Positions 24,586 to 33,417 are shown, counted from the stretch's first letter. The stretch is 64,000 nucleotides of DNA from Noviluteimonas lactosilytica (GCF_020866925.1 NZ_JAJGAK010000001.1:310001-374000); one strand, 5' to 3'. Notes: generated by a model from the letters alone, not told the origin. Made by a program: numbers and translations.

Positions 24586-25102
24586 TCCGCGCAACGACGA
24601 ACAGCTCGACGACGCGCTGCGCTTCCAGTTGCGCGCGCTGCGGCAGGACGTCGCACCCGCGACCGACCTGTGGCCGTCGATCGCCTCGCGCATCGCCGCG
24701 ACCCCGCAGGTCGCGCCGGCGCCGATGCGTCGATCGTGGCGCCCGCTCGCGCCGCTCGCCGCGGCCGCGTCGCTCGCGCTCGCGGTCGGCATCGCGTGGC
24801 AGGTGCGTCCGCCGACGTCGCCGATCGCCCAGTCCGTGCCCGTGCAGACGCGCATCATCGCCCGCGAAGCCGAAGCGATGACGCTCGAATACCAGGCCGC
24901 GCTGAAGGAACTCGACTTGCTCGCGCCGCCCGCGGCGAAGGCCGCGCCGGAACTGCAGGTGCTCGACCAGAGCGCCGCGCAGATCCGCACCGCGCTGGCC
25001 CGCGATCCGAACGCGCGCTTCCTGCTCGACCGATTGCAAAGCACCTACACGCGACGCCTGGAACTCACCCAGCGCATCGCACGCACTTCGTTCGCCACCT
25101 GA
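24575..25102 (+). CDS. Membrane protein, putative anti-sigma factor
   Basis: A 175-residue single-pass protein. The cytoplasmic N-terminal part (about 1-50) begins MNTDPRNDEQLDDALRFQLR and is followed by one membrane helix (about 56-74, LAPLAAAASLALAVGIAWQV) and a periplasmic helical part with an LDQSAAQIRTALARDPN stretch. Position (overlapping the ECF sigma gene) and topology fit an anti-sigma factor. It lacks the HxxxCxxC zinc motif found in many of these, so it would be a non-ZAS type. GGAGG at 24565 and the overlap support ATG 24575. The DUF4097 gene follows 52 bp downstream. Confidence 0.7.
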   Translation: MNTDPRNDEQLDDALRFQLRALRQDVAPATDLWPSIASRIAATPQVAPAPMRRSWRPLAPLAAAASLALAVGIAWQVRPPTSPIAQSVPVQTRIIAREAEAMTLEYQAALKELDLLAPPAAKAAPELQVLDQSAAQIRTALARDPNARFLLDRLQSTYTRRLELTQRIARTSFAT

Positions 25103-25154
25103 CATGAACAAGACGATGGCGACCGTTCGCAACGCTTTTACCGGAGACACCCCG

Positions 25155-26066
25155 ATGACCCGCAAGCTGCTCACCCTCTCCCTCCTGGCCGCGTGCATGG
25201 CCGCATCCACGGCGTGGGCCGCCACGCCGATCAACGAAACTCGTCCCCTCGGTTCGCGCGGCACCGTGCAGATCGAAAACCTCAAGGGAAGCATCCAGGT
25301 GCGGACCTGGGACAAGAAGGAAGTCCATGTCGGCGGCACGCTCGGCAAGGGCGTGGAAAAGCTCATCGTCGAAGGCGACGAGAGCGACCTGCTGATCAAG
25401 GTCGAATATCCGCGTGGCCGCAGCGGCTGGCACGGCAACAACGACAACACCGAGCCGACCGACCTGATCATCAACGTGCCCGTGCTCGCCGAACTGGAGA
25501 TCGAATCGGTCTCCGCGACGGTCGACGTGGTCGGCACCGCCGGCGTGTCGTTGTCGATCGACAGCGTCAGCGGCGACGTGGTCGTCGCCGGTGCGCCGCG
25601 CGAAGCCGACATCGAAAGCGTCAGCGGCGATCTCACGCTCACGCTGAACTCGCGCGACGTCAGCGCTTCGTCTGTCAGCGGCGACGTGCGCCTGCGCGGC
25701 AAGCTCGACGGCGAACTCGACGTCGAAACCGTCTCGGGCAACATCGACGCCGACAGCAACGGCCTGAAGCTGCGCCGCATCGACGCCTCCACCGTGTCGG
25801 GCGACGTGCGCGTCCGCGCGGGCCTGCAGGACGGCGGTGAAGTGAAGGCCGAATCGGTCAGCGGCGACCTGCACCTGGTCATGCCGAAGAACCTCTCGGC
25901 CAACGTCTCCGCCGAAACCTTCAGCGGCGACCTCGACGCCCCCGGCGCGAAGGTCGAGCGGCCGAAATACGGCCCGGGCGCCAGCTTCGAGCACCGTTAT
26001 GGAAGCGGCAGTGGCCTGATCCGCATCGAAACCTTCTCGGGCGACGGGGAACTTGTCCTCGAATGA
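25155..26066 (+). CDS. Secreted DUF4097 beta-strand repeat protein
   Basis: A 303-residue exported protein. A signal peptide is clear (MTRKLLTLSLLAACMAASTA, cleavage near AWA-AT). The mature part is a DUF4097-type repeat with eight related turns (SVSGDVV, SVSGDLT, SVSGDVR, TVSGNID, TVSGDVR, SVSGDLH, TFSGDLD, TFSGDGE), spaced about 16-30 residues and predicting a right-handed beta solenoid. The role is unknown; DUF4097 proteins are often found beside ECF sigma/anti-sigma pairs and may be the envelope component or target. An earlier in-frame ATG (25104) exists, but ATG 25155 directly precedes the signal peptide and has CGGAGA upstream, so it is used. Confidence 0.85.
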   Translation: MTRKLLTLSLLAACMAASTAWAATPINETRPLGSRGTVQIENLKGSIQVRTWDKKEVHVGGTLGKGVEKLIVEGDESDLLIKVEYPRGRSGWHGNNDNTEPTDLIINVPVLAELEIESVSATVDVVGTAGVSLSIDSVSGDVVVAGAPREADIESVSGDLTLTLNSRDVSASSVSGDVRLRGKLDGELDVETVSGNIDADSNGLKLRRIDASTVSGDVRVRAGLQDGGEVKAESVSGDLHLVMPKNLSANVSAETFSGDLDAPGAKVERPKYGPGASFEHRYGSGSGLIRIETFSGDGELVLE

Positions 26067-26131
26067 GGGGTCACACCCCTCGCACCTGATCAGGGTGTAC
26101 GCATGAGCCGGGGCACCCCCCACCCGGCATC

Positions 26132-26164
26132 GGGGCGCGGAGAGCAACCGCGCCCCTTTTTTTT
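26132..26164 (+). terminator. Rho-independent terminator of the sigma/DUF4097 operon
   Basis: Stem GGGGCGCG (26132-26139) with CGCGCCCC (26149-26156), a 9-base loop and a run of eight T (26157-26164). A second small hairpin GAGGGGT-CAC-ACCCCTC (26065-26081) overlaps the DUF4097 stop and has no T-run. Confidence 0.88.
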
Positions 26165-26197
26165 GCCTTCATCACCTGCCGGCCGTGACACTGGGGA

Positions 26198-28069
26198 ATG
26201 GCCGAGCTTCCGCCGTCCCCGAACCCGCGTACCGGCAACCCGAGCCTGCGCGAACGCGTCGGCGCGTTGCGCAACCTGCCACCGTTCCTGCGCGAGATCT
26301 GGGCGACCAGCAAGGCGCTGACGATCACCAGCCTCGGCCTGCGCCTGGTTCGCGCGCTGCTGCCGATCGCGATGCTCTGGATCGGCAAGCTGATCATCGA
26401 CGAAGCGGTGCGCCTGGTCGGGCAAGGCCTCGGTTTCGAATCGTTCATCGACGCGTGGCATTCCGGCGCACTCGATCACCTCGTGTTCCTGCTGCTGGTG
26501 GAGTTCGCGTTCGCGATCGCCTCCGACCTGCTCGGCCGCATGGTCAGCTACGCCGACGCGGTGCTGACCGAGATGTTCACCAACGCGACGAGCGTGCGCT
26601 TGATGGAGCACGCGGCGACGCTCGACCTCGAGGACTTCGAGGATCCGGAACTGCAGGACCGCCTCGATCGCGCGCGCCGGCAGACGATGGGTCGCATGAA
26701 CCTGCTCAGCCAGTTGTTCGGGCAGGCGCAGGACATGGTGACGGTGATCAGTTTCGCCGCGGGCCTGCTGATCTACGCACCTTGGCTCATCGCGCTACTC
26801 GCGATCGCGCTCATCCCCGCGTTCGTCGGCGAGTCGCACTTCAATGCGTTGAACTACTCGTTGAACTTCCAGTGGACGCCGGAACGCCGGCAACTCGAAT
26901 ACCTGCGCCAGATGGGCGCGAGCGTCGAGACCGCGAAGGAAGTGAAGATCTTCAACCTGCACCGCTACTTCATCGCGCGTTATCGCACGCTGGCGGCGCA
27001 GTTCCTCAAGGCCAACCGCAGCCTCGCGCGACGTCGCGCGATGTGGGGCACGGTGCTCGCCGCCTTCGGCACGCTCGGCTATTACCTGGCGTACGCGTAC
27101 ATCGCATGGCGCACGGTGAAGGGCGACTTCAGCATCGGCGATCTCACCTTCCTCGCGGGCAGCTTCCGACGCTTGCGACAGTTGCTCGAAGGGTTGCTCG
27201 TCGGGTTTTCGCAGGTCGCGGGCCAGGCGTTGTATCTCGACGATCTGTACTCGTTCTTCGAGATCCAGCCGGAAATCCGTTCGAAGGCCGACGCAGTATC
27301 GATCCCGCGACCGATCGCGCGCGGCTTCGTGTTCGAAGGCGTCGGCTTCCGTTATCCGGAAGCCGAACGCTGGGCGCTGCGCGGCCTCGACTTCGAACTG
27401 CGCGCGGATGAAGTCCTCGCGCTCGTCGGCGAAAACGGCGCGGGCAAGACCACGCTCGTCAAGTTGCTCGCGCGCCTGTACGACCCGGACGAAGGCCGCA
27501 TCCTGCTCGACGGCCGCGACCTGCGCGACTACGACCTCGACGACCTGCGCGCCAACATCGGCGTGATCTTCCAGGACTTCGTGCGCTATCACCTCACCGC
27601 GGCGGAGAACATCGGCGTCGGGCAGATCGAAGCGATGGAAGATCGCGTGCGCATCGAAGACGCCGCGCGTCGCGCCTACGCCGATGAAGTCGTCGCGACG
27701 TTGCCGCACGGCTACGACCAGGTGATCGGCCGCCGCTTCCGCACCGGCGTGGATCTGTCCGGCGGACAGTGGCAGAAGATCGCGATCGCGCGTGCCTACA
27801 TGCGCGATGCGCAGGTGATGATCCTCGACGAACCCACCGCTGCGCTCGATGCGCGCAGCGAGTTCGAAGTCTTCCAGCGCTTCAAGGAACTCTCGCACGG
27901 ACGCACGGCGGTGCTGATCTCGCATCGCTTCTCCAGCGTGCGCATGGCCGATCGCATCCTCGTGCTGGCCGAAGGCCGGCTCGAAGCGAGCGGCACGCAC
28001 GAGCAACTGCTCGCCCAGGGCGGGCGGTACGCGGAACTGTTCGAACTGCAGGCGGCGGGGTACCGTTAG
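26198..28069 (+). CDS. ABC exporter, fused permease-ATPase
   Basis: A 623-residue half-transporter of the type IV (B-subfamily) ABC exporter class. Six membrane helices span about residues 40-345. The ATPase domain (about 370-600) has Walker A GENGAGKTT at about 411-419, a Q-loop in NIGVIFQDF, signature LSGGQWQKIAIARA, Walker B VMILDEPTAALD and the switch histidine in AVLISHRFSSV. It probably works as a homodimer and exports a lipid, peptide or drug; the substrate is unknown. It stands after the DUF4097 terminator. The stretch between its stop and the next gene is a run of GGGATTC heptamers. Confidence 0.93.
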   Translation: MAELPPSPNPRTGNPSLRERVGALRNLPPFLREIWATSKALTITSLGLRLVRALLPIAMLWIGKLIIDEAVRLVGQGLGFESFIDAWHSGALDHLVFLLLVEFAFAIASDLLGRMVSYADAVLTEMFTNATSVRLMEHAATLDLEDFEDPELQDRLDRARRQTMGRMNLLSQLFGQAQDMVTVISFAAGLLIYAPWLIALLAIALIPAFVGESHFNALNYSLNFQWTPERRQLEYLRQMGASVETAKEVKIFNLHRYFIARYRTLAAQFLKANRSLARRRAMWGTVLAAFGTLGYYLAYAYIAWRTVKGDFSIGDLTFLAGSFRRLRQLLEGLLVGFSQVAGQALYLDDLYSFFEIQPEIRSKADAVSIPRPIARGFVFEGVGFRYPEAERWALRGLDFELRADEVLALVGENGAGKTTLVKLLARLYDPDEGRILLDGRDLRDYDLDDLRANIGVIFQDFVRYHLTAAENIGVGQIEAMEDRVRIEDAARRAYADEVVATLPHGYDQVIGRRFRTGVDLSGGQWQKIAIARAYMRDAQVMILDEPTAALDARSEFEVFQRFKELSHGRTAVLISHRFSSVRMADRILVLAEGRLEASGTHEQLLAQGGRYAELFELQAAGYR

Positions 28070-28074
28070 GGGCC

Positions 28075-28095
28075 GGGATTCGGGATTCGGGATTC
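28075..28095. repeat. GGGATTC heptamer run (three copies)
   Basis: Three perfect tandem copies of GGGATTC (21 bp) in the 47-bp gap between the ABC exporter stop and the PQQ dehydrogenase start. The same period of seven and the GGGA start are seen in the GGGAAAC elements at 29.7, 33.4 and 50.2 kb. Confidence 0.9.
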
Positions 28096-28116
28096 GGAAA
28101 AGCACGGGAGACGGCG

Positions 28117-29307
28117 ATGTCACGCAAGATTTCGGTTCTGATGATGGCCTTGGCGGTGTCGGCGTGCAGTTCCCAACAGTCGTCGGCGACTGCAACGGCG
28201 AGCGCGAGTGGTGGCGATGCCTCCGCGACGGCGACCGCGAGCACGACGGCGGGCGTCTCCGCGGCGATGCGCGTGGAGACGCTTGCGCAAGGGCTCGAGC
28301 ATCCGTGGTCGGTTGCGTTGCTGCCCGATGGGAGCTTCCTCGTGACCGAAAGGCCGGGGCGACTGCGCCACGTGTCCGCCGACGGCAAGTTGTCGCCGGC
28401 GATCACCGGCGTGCCTGCCGTCTTCGCGCAAGGCCAGGGCGGGTTGCTCGACGTCGTACTCGCGCCCGACTACGCCACGTCCAAGCGCATCTGGCTGAGC
28501 TACGCCGAACCCGGCGACGACGACACGGCCGGCACCGCGGTCGCGACCGCGACGTTGAACGACAACGCGTTGAGCGACGTGCGCGTCGTGTATCGCCAGG
28601 CACCCAAGCTCACCGGCGGCAACCATTTCGGTTCGCGCATCGTGTTCGACGGCAACGGCCACGTCTTCATCAGCCAGGGCGAACGCAATGACCGCCCGAC
28701 CGCGCAGAAGCTCGACATGCTGCAGGGCAAGCTCGTGCGCCTGAACCTCGACGGCAGCGTGCCGAAGGACAATCCCTTCGTCGGCCGCAAGGACGCGCGC
28801 CCGGAGATCTACAGTTACGGGCATCGCAACATGCAGGGCATGGCGCTGGATCCGCGCACCGGCACGCTGTGGGAAAACGAACACGGTCCCCGCGGCGGCG
28901 ACGAAATCAACCTGCCGCAAGCGGGCAAGAACTACGGTTGGCCGATCATCACCAACGGTATCGACTACTCGGGGCTGAAGATCAGCGAATCGGTCGGCAC
29001 GTCGGCGCCGGGCATGGAACAACCGCACCACTTCTGGGCGAAGTCGCCGGGCCTGTCGGGCATGGCGTTCTACACCGGTCGCCCGGGCTCGGCCTGGAAC
29101 GACAGCCTCTTCATCGGTTCGCTCGCCGAATCCAACCTGATCCGCCTGTCGCTGAAAGGCAACGCCATCGCCGGCGAGGAACGCCTGCTCACCGATCTCG
29201 GCGCGCGCATCCGCGATGTGCGCGTGGGCAACGACGGCAACGTCTACGTGCTCACCGACGAAGACGACGGCAAGTTGCTGCGCCTGAAGCCACCGGGTGC
29301 GAAGTGA
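28117..29307 (+). CDS. PQQ-dependent sugar dehydrogenase-like lipoprotein
   Basis: A 396-residue soluble beta-propeller protein of the YliI/Asd family (aldose sugar dehydrogenase-like; oxidises sugars with PQQ in the periplasm). The lipobox ALAVSAC places Cys17 as the acylated residue, and an alanine/threonine-rich linker follows. Propeller motifs: LEHPWSVALLPDGSFLVTER (about 62-81), GGNHFGSRIVFDGNGHVFIS, SYGHRNMQGMALDPRTGTLW and ENEHGPRGGDEINLPQAGKN. The histidine-aspartate and PQQ-contacting arginine regions are intact. The stop overlaps the GTG of the second GFA gene by GTGA, so the two are translationally coupled. Confidence 0.87.
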   Translation: MSRKISVLMMALAVSACSSQQSSATATASASGGDASATATASTTAGVSAAMRVETLAQGLEHPWSVALLPDGSFLVTERPGRLRHVSADGKLSPAITGVPAVFAQGQGGLLDVVLAPDYATSKRIWLSYAEPGDDDTAGTAVATATLNDNALSDVRVVYRQAPKLTGGNHFGSRIVFDGNGHVFISQGERNDRPTAQKLDMLQGKLVRLNLDGSVPKDNPFVGRKDARPEIYSYGHRNMQGMALDPRTGTLWENEHGPRGGDEINLPQAGKNYGWPIITNGIDYSGLKISESVGTSAPGMEQPHHFWAKSPGLSGMAFYTGRPGSAWNDSLFIGSLAESNLIRLSLKGNAIAGEERLLTDLGARIRDVRVGNDGNVYVLTDEDDGKLLRLKPPGAK

Positions 29308-29732
29308 TCGGCGGCGGCTGCCACTGCGGCAACGTGCGCTTCGCGCTCGCGTGGCCGGAAGACGCGGAGCGCATTCCCGCGCGCACCTGCGGTTGCACGT
29401 TCTGTTCGAAGCATGGCGCGACGTGGACGTCGCATCCCGACGCATCGCTCGTCGTGCAGGTCGCCGATCCGGCGCTCGTGGAGCGCTACCGCTTCGGCAC
29501 CGAAACCGCGGACTTCCACGTGTGTCGCGGCTGCGGCGTGCCGGTGGTGGCAACCAGCCGCATCGACGATCGCGAATACGCAGTGGTGAACGTCAACACG
29601 TTCGACGGCGTGGACGCGGCGCGCTTCGATCGCAGCAACGCCGACTTCGACGGCGAGTCGTTCGCCGATCGCCTGTCACGCCGGCAATCGCGCTGGATCG
29701 CCGACGTGCGGTTCGTCGTGCTGCCGGTTTAA
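29304..29732 (+). CDS. GFA family protein, second copy
   Basis: A 142-residue zinc protein of the GFA/CENP-V family. Metal motifs are CHCGNVRF near residue 7, the CGCTFCSKHG cluster near 31-40 and VCRGCGVPVV near 75-84. Sequence similarity to the copy at 2119 is limited to the cysteine frame. The GTG start at 29304 overlaps the stop of the PQQ dehydrogenase, indicating operon coupling, though no shared pathway is evident. The substrate is unknown. Confidence 0.85.
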   Translation: MIGGGCHCGNVRFALAWPEDAERIPARTCGCTFCSKHGATWTSHPDASLVVQVADPALVERYRFGTETADFHVCRGCGVPVVATSRIDDREYAVVNVNTFDGVDAARFDRSNADFDGESFADRLSRRQSRWIADVRFVVLPV

Positions 29733-29853
29733 GGGGAAACGGGAAACCCGGGAAACGGGAGGTCAGGGGCACTTCGGCCGACGGGACTGCAAGCCGAAGC
29801 GAGCGTCGAACTCCCGTTTCCCGAGTTTCCCGTTTCCCGCTTCCCGTTTCCCG
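29733..29853. repeat. GGGAAAC heptamer element A
   Basis: An imperfect inverted-repeat element of about 120 bp. The left end carries GGGAAAC units and the right end the complementary GTTTCCC units, each with copies about 7-8 bp apart. The 50-bp centre (CACTTCGGCCGACGGGACTG and following) is unrelated to the other two elements. It fills the gap between the GFA gene and the LysR gene. The same arms recur at 33418-33570 and 50248-50410. Confidence 0.85.
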
Positions 29854-29857
29854 ACAG

Positions 29858-30922
29858 TCACGCCGACACCGCGTCCTCTTCATCCTTCGACAACGGCGCC
29901 GACGCAGGCGCCCCTTCATCCGACACCTTGCGCAGCGCGAGGCGATACGCGTTGGCCACTTTCTCCGGCAACTTGCCGACTTCGCTGCAGCTCGATCCGG
30001 GGCACACGCCCTGCATCGCGCCTGCGTCGAAGTCGAGGCGTTCGACCAGGAAATCGACGAACGCGCGCACCTTCGGCGATTGCACGCGACCGCGCGGGAA
30101 CACCGCGTTCATTTCGTATTCCGGGCCATTCCATGCGGGCAACACGCGACGCAGGTAACCGGCTTCGGCGTACGGCTTGACCATGATGTCGTTGGCGAGC
30201 ATCAGGCCTTCGCCGCATAGCAACGCACCGCGCAACCCGGCGGGATCGTTGGCGACGAACACCGGATCGATGCGGAACTCCGTGCTGCGCGTGCCGTCGT
30301 GCAACGGCCATGAGAAGCCGAAGCCGTTCTTGCGCTGCTTCACCATCGCGAGCGTGCGGTGGTGCTGCAGGTCGTCGGGATGCAGCGGTTCGCCGTGGCG
30401 TTCGATGTAACGCTGGCTCGCGTACACCTGCGTGCGCAACACCGCCAGGCGGCGTGCGACGAGATTGGAATCCGGCAAATTACCGATGCGCAGCGCGACG
30501 TCGATTTCCTTGTCGATGATGTCGAGCGGCTCGTTGTTGAGGACCATCTCCACGCGCACTTCCGGATGGCGCTGGTGGAACTCGCTCAACAGCGGCGCGA
30601 TCCATTCGATGCCCATCGAATAAGGCGCGGTGACGCGCAACCAACCGCGCGGTCCGCCCTGCAATTGGCCGACGGCGCTTTCGGCTTCGTCGAGCTCGCG
30701 TGCAATGCGCTGGCAATGTTCGTAGTACACGTTGCCCGCTTCGGTCAGTCCGAGCTTGCGTGTCGTGCGATGCAACAGCTGCGCGCCGAGGCGCGTTTCC
30801 AGGTCCTGCACCTTGCGGCTGACGGTGGTCTTCGGCAGCCGCAATGCGCGCGCCGCGGAAATGAAACTGCCGTGCTCGACCACCTTGACGAAGATCAGGG
30901 TGTCGTTGAGATCGCGGGCCAT
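29858..30922 (-). CDS. LysR family transcriptional regulator
   Basis: A 354-residue LysR-type regulator. The winged helix-turn-helix is at residues 1-60 (LIFVKVVEHGSFISAARALR, then LPKTTVSRKVQDLETRLGAQ). The effector domain with the substrate-binding fold follows (about 90-300, including TAPYSMGIEWIAPLLSEFHQ). The protein is about 50 residues longer than typical, with a C-terminal extension ending in KDEEDAVSA. It points away from the RND efflux operon, which starts 142 bp upstream on the other strand, so it is a likely regulator of that operon; the effector is unknown. The stop lies 5 bp past GGGAAAC element A. Confidence 0.9.
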   Translation of the reverse strand: MARDLNDTLIFVKVVEHGSFISAARALRLPKTTVSRKVQDLETRLGAQLLHRTTRKLGLTEAGNVYYEHCQRIARELDEAESAVGQLQGGPRGWLRVTAPYSMGIEWIAPLLSEFHQRHPEVRVEMVLNNEPLDIIDKEIDVALRIGNLPDSNLVARRLAVLRTQVYASQRYIERHGEPLHPDDLQHHRTLAMVKQRKNGFGFSWPLHDGTRSTEFRIDPVFVANDPAGLRGALLCGEGLMLANDIMVKPYAEAGYLRRVLPAWNGPEYEMNAVFPRGRVQSPKVRAFVDFLVERLDFDAGAMQGVCPGSSCSEVGKLPEKVANAYRLALRKVSDEGAPASAPLSKDEEDAVSA

Positions 30923-31064
30923 TGGGGCCTCCTGTGGTGCGCCCGGATACCTTGGGGGAAGGCATTGGACCGGGCCCGGGACAATTATTCCCCGATTTCC
31001 CGGCTAATCAAGTGCCGGCCCGGGGCGTACGGTGTGCGCCATTCCCGCCGATCCCCCCACGGCC

Positions 31065-31334
31065 ATGTCTACCGAACAACGCACCCGCCTCGCTTTGCTG
31101 CCGCTTCTGCCGATCGCGCTGATCGTGCTGGCGACGCTGGGTTTCTTTGCGATCTACGAATCCGTGGCGCACGGCGCCGGTCCTGCCTGGCTGATGGTCG
31201 CGGTGGTGGCCTTCCTCGTCGGCATGCCCCTGCTGGTCCTCGGCCTGGCCGTGGCCGGCGCCGTGCAGCGCCACGACCTCGTCCGTAGCTTCATCCCGTA
31301 TTCGGGAGAAAAAATCCCGAGGGCGGGACAATGA
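31065..31334 (+). CDS. Small two-helix membrane protein
   Basis: An 89-residue protein of unknown function with two hydrophobic segments (about residues 11-31, LLPLLPIALIVLATLGFFAI, and 42-64, WLMVAVVAFLVGMPLLVLGL). It has no recognisable family. It is the first gene of the efflux operon; its stop overlaps the next ATG by ATGA (31331-31334). An in-frame ATG at 31032 is possible, but MSTEQRTRLAL is a better start and lies further from the LysR start. Confidence 0.65.
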   Translation: MSTEQRTRLALLPLLPIALIVLATLGFFAIYESVAHGAGPAWLMVAVVAFLVGMPLLVLGLAVAGAVQRHDLVRSFIPYSGEKIPRAGQ

Positions 31335-32218
31335 AGTCCCAGATTCGATCGAATGGCGGGCCGATGCCCGCCCTCCTGGTTCTCGGCGCGACCGGCGCCA
31401 TCGGGCGCGGCGTGGTCCGCGCCGCGCTCGACGCCGGCCGGCCCGTCATCGCCGTTTCCCCCGACGCGGACGGGTTGCGCGACCTGCAAGGATCGCGAGC
31501 GCACGCCGACTTTGTTTCCATCGCGTTGCCGCTCGACGCGCGCAACGCACCCGCACTCGTGGATGAGCTGCGCAAGCTCGACCGTCCGGTCGACGGCGTC
31601 ATCGCCGCGCTGTGCAACGAACGCGAACGCGGCCGCTTGCTCGACGCGCCCGCCACCGAGATGCGCGATGCGCTCGACGCGAGCGTGATCGCCCATCTCG
31701 CCTTCGCGCGCGAACTGCTGCCGCTGCTCGCCGAAGGCGGCCGCGCGGGCGGTTATGTCCTCATCGATGGCCCCGGCGGCGAAAACCCCTGGGCCGGCTA
31801 CGGCCATCGTTCGGTCGGCGGCGCCGCGTTGCGCATGCTCGCGCGCGTGCTGCACGACGAAGCGCGTCCGATGGGCGTGCGCGTGCAGCTGCTCGCCCTC
31901 GAATTCCCCGTGCGTACCGACGCCAACGCGAAACACGCGTGCGACCTGTGGCCGCATGCCGACGGCATCGGCCGCCGCGTCGTCGCGATGCTCGAACGCA
32001 AGGATCGCGTCGCACCCGAACCGATCGTGCATTGCCGCGGCCCGTGTTCCGACGAGAAGCGCGCATCCGGATCGCAAACATCGGATGGCGAAGACCCCTC
32101 GTTGTCCGCACGCTGTTTCGACGACGCACGCAAATTGCTGGGCGCACTGACGAAGAAGCAGACGCCCGCCCCTTCCCCGAATCCCTCCCCCATTCAATCC
32201 AAGGAAGACGCCCCATGA
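31331..32218 (+). CDS. SDR-like Rossmann protein without catalytic YxxxK
   Basis: A 295-residue protein with the SDR nucleotide-binding start ALLVLGATGAIGRGVVRAAL (GxxGxxG at about residues 19-25). At the place of the active site it has ENPWAGYGHRSVGGAALRML, so the YxxxK pair is not in its normal form and a dehydrogenase activity is doubtful. The C-terminal 55 residues are polar and end in SPNPSPIQSKEDAP. It is coupled on both sides: ATGA overlap with the small membrane gene before it and with the adaptor gene after it. A binding or regulatory role inside the efflux operon is conceivable, but this is inference. Confidence 0.65.
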   Translation: MKSQIRSNGGPMPALLVLGATGAIGRGVVRAALDAGRPVIAVSPDADGLRDLQGSRAHADFVSIALPLDARNAPALVDELRKLDRPVDGVIAALCNERERGRLLDAPATEMRDALDASVIAHLAFARELLPLLAEGGRAGGYVLIDGPGGENPWAGYGHRSVGGAALRMLARVLHDEARPMGVRVQLLALEFPVRTDANAKHACDLWPHADGIGRRVVAMLERKDRVAPEPIVHCRGPCSDEKRASGSQTSDGEDPSLSARCFDDARKLLGALTKKQTPAPSPNPSPIQSKEDAP

Positions 32219-33408
32219 ACCGCCCCGCCGATAACCGCCTTCCGTTCCTCAATCGCGTCTTGCTGGGCACGCTCGGCCTCGCCGCGCTGCTGCCGTTCGC
32301 GTTCTCCGGCTGCACCAGCGAAGCCGCGCCGACCGGCGCACCGCCGCCGCCGGAAGTGAGCGTCGCGACCGTGGTCAGCAAGGACGTCGCGCGCTGGGAC
32401 GAGTTCACCGGTCGCGTCGCCGCCGTCGAAACCGTCGAGCTGCGTCCGCGCGTCAGCGGTTACGTGCAGCAGGTCGCCTACAAGGAAGGCGACGACGTCA
32501 GAAAGGGCGACCTGCTCTTCGTCGTCGACCCGCGCCCGTACAAGGCCGCGCTCGACCAGGCGCTCGCCAACCTCGAACGCGCGAAGGCCGAACAGTCGCT
32601 CGCGCAGACGCAGGACCGCCGTGCACAAACGCTGATCGACGCCAAGGCGATCTCGCGCGAAGAATTCGAGATCCGCAAGGCCGCCTCGTCGCAGGGCAAC
32701 GCCGGCGTGCGCGCCGCCGAAGCCGCGGTCGCCGCCGCACGCCTCGACCTGCAGTTCACCGAAGTTCGCTCGCCGATCGACGGCAAGGCCGGCCGCGCGC
32801 TCGTCACCGAAGGCAACCTCGCCCAGGCCGACGCCACGCTGCTGACCACCGTCGTCTCGCAGGATCCGATGTACATCTACTTCGAATCCGATGAGCAGGC
32901 GTTCCTGCGTTACGCGGCGCTCGCGCGCAAGGGCGAACGCGAAAACGGCGACAACCCGGTGCGCATCGGCCTCGCCAATGAAGACGGCTACCCGCACGCG
33001 GGCACGGTCGACTTCATCGACAACCAGGTCGACGCCGCGACCGGCACGATCCGCGCGCGCGCCGTCGTGCGCAATCCCGAGCGCGTGTTCACGCCGGGCC
33101 TGTTCGCCCGCGTGCAGTTGCAGGGCAGCGGCAAGTTCAAGGCGATGCTGATCGACGACAAGGCCGTGCTCACCGACCAGGACCGCAAGTTCGTCTACGT
33201 GCTCGGCGCGCAGGACACCGCGGTGCGCAAGGACATCGTGCCGGGCCCGATGATCGACGGCCTGCGCGTTGTCTCCCAGGGTCTCGCACCCACCGACAAG
33301 GTGATCGTGCACGGCGTGCAGAAGGTCTTCATGCCCGGCATGCCGGTCGCGCCGAAGGTGATCGCGATGGGTGCGCCGCCGGCGGGTGAGAAGGTTGCGA
33401 TGAAGTAA
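32215..33408 (+). CDS. RND efflux periplasmic adaptor (membrane fusion lipoprotein)
   Basis: A 397-residue periplasmic adaptor (HlyD/AcrA-like). The lipobox AFSGC gives Cys33 as the lipid-anchored residue. Barrel-sandwich halves are recognisable as RVSGYVQQVAYKEGDDVRKG and RSPIDGKAGRALVTEGNLAQ. Between them is the helical hairpin (DQALANLERAKAEQSLAQTQ). The beta-barrel and membrane-proximal domains follow (about 230-390). It links the RND pump to the outer-membrane channel. Its ATG overlaps the upstream stop. GGGAAAC element B lies between it and the pump gene. Confidence 0.93.
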   Translation: MNRPADNRLPFLNRVLLGTLGLAALLPFAFSGCTSEAAPTGAPPPPEVSVATVVSKDVARWDEFTGRVAAVETVELRPRVSGYVQQVAYKEGDDVRKGDLLFVVDPRPYKAALDQALANLERAKAEQSLAQTQDRRAQTLIDAKAISREEFEIRKAASSQGNAGVRAAEAAVAAARLDLQFTEVRSPIDGKAGRALVTEGNLAQADATLLTTVVSQDPMYIYFESDEQAFLRYAALARKGERENGDNPVRIGLANEDGYPHAGTVDFIDNQVDAATGTIRARAVVRNPERVFTPGLFARVQLQGSGKFKAMLIDDKAVLTDQDRKFVYVLGAQDTAVRKDIVPGPMIDGLRVVSQGLAPTDKVIVHGVQKVFMPGMPVAPKVIAMGAPPAGEKVAMK

Positions 33409-33417
33409 CTACATAAG

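Noticed and set aside
30940-31030. LysR binding site T-N11-A in the divergent region
   Set aside because: Several loose matches are possible in this sequence and none has good dyad symmetry, so no site was called.
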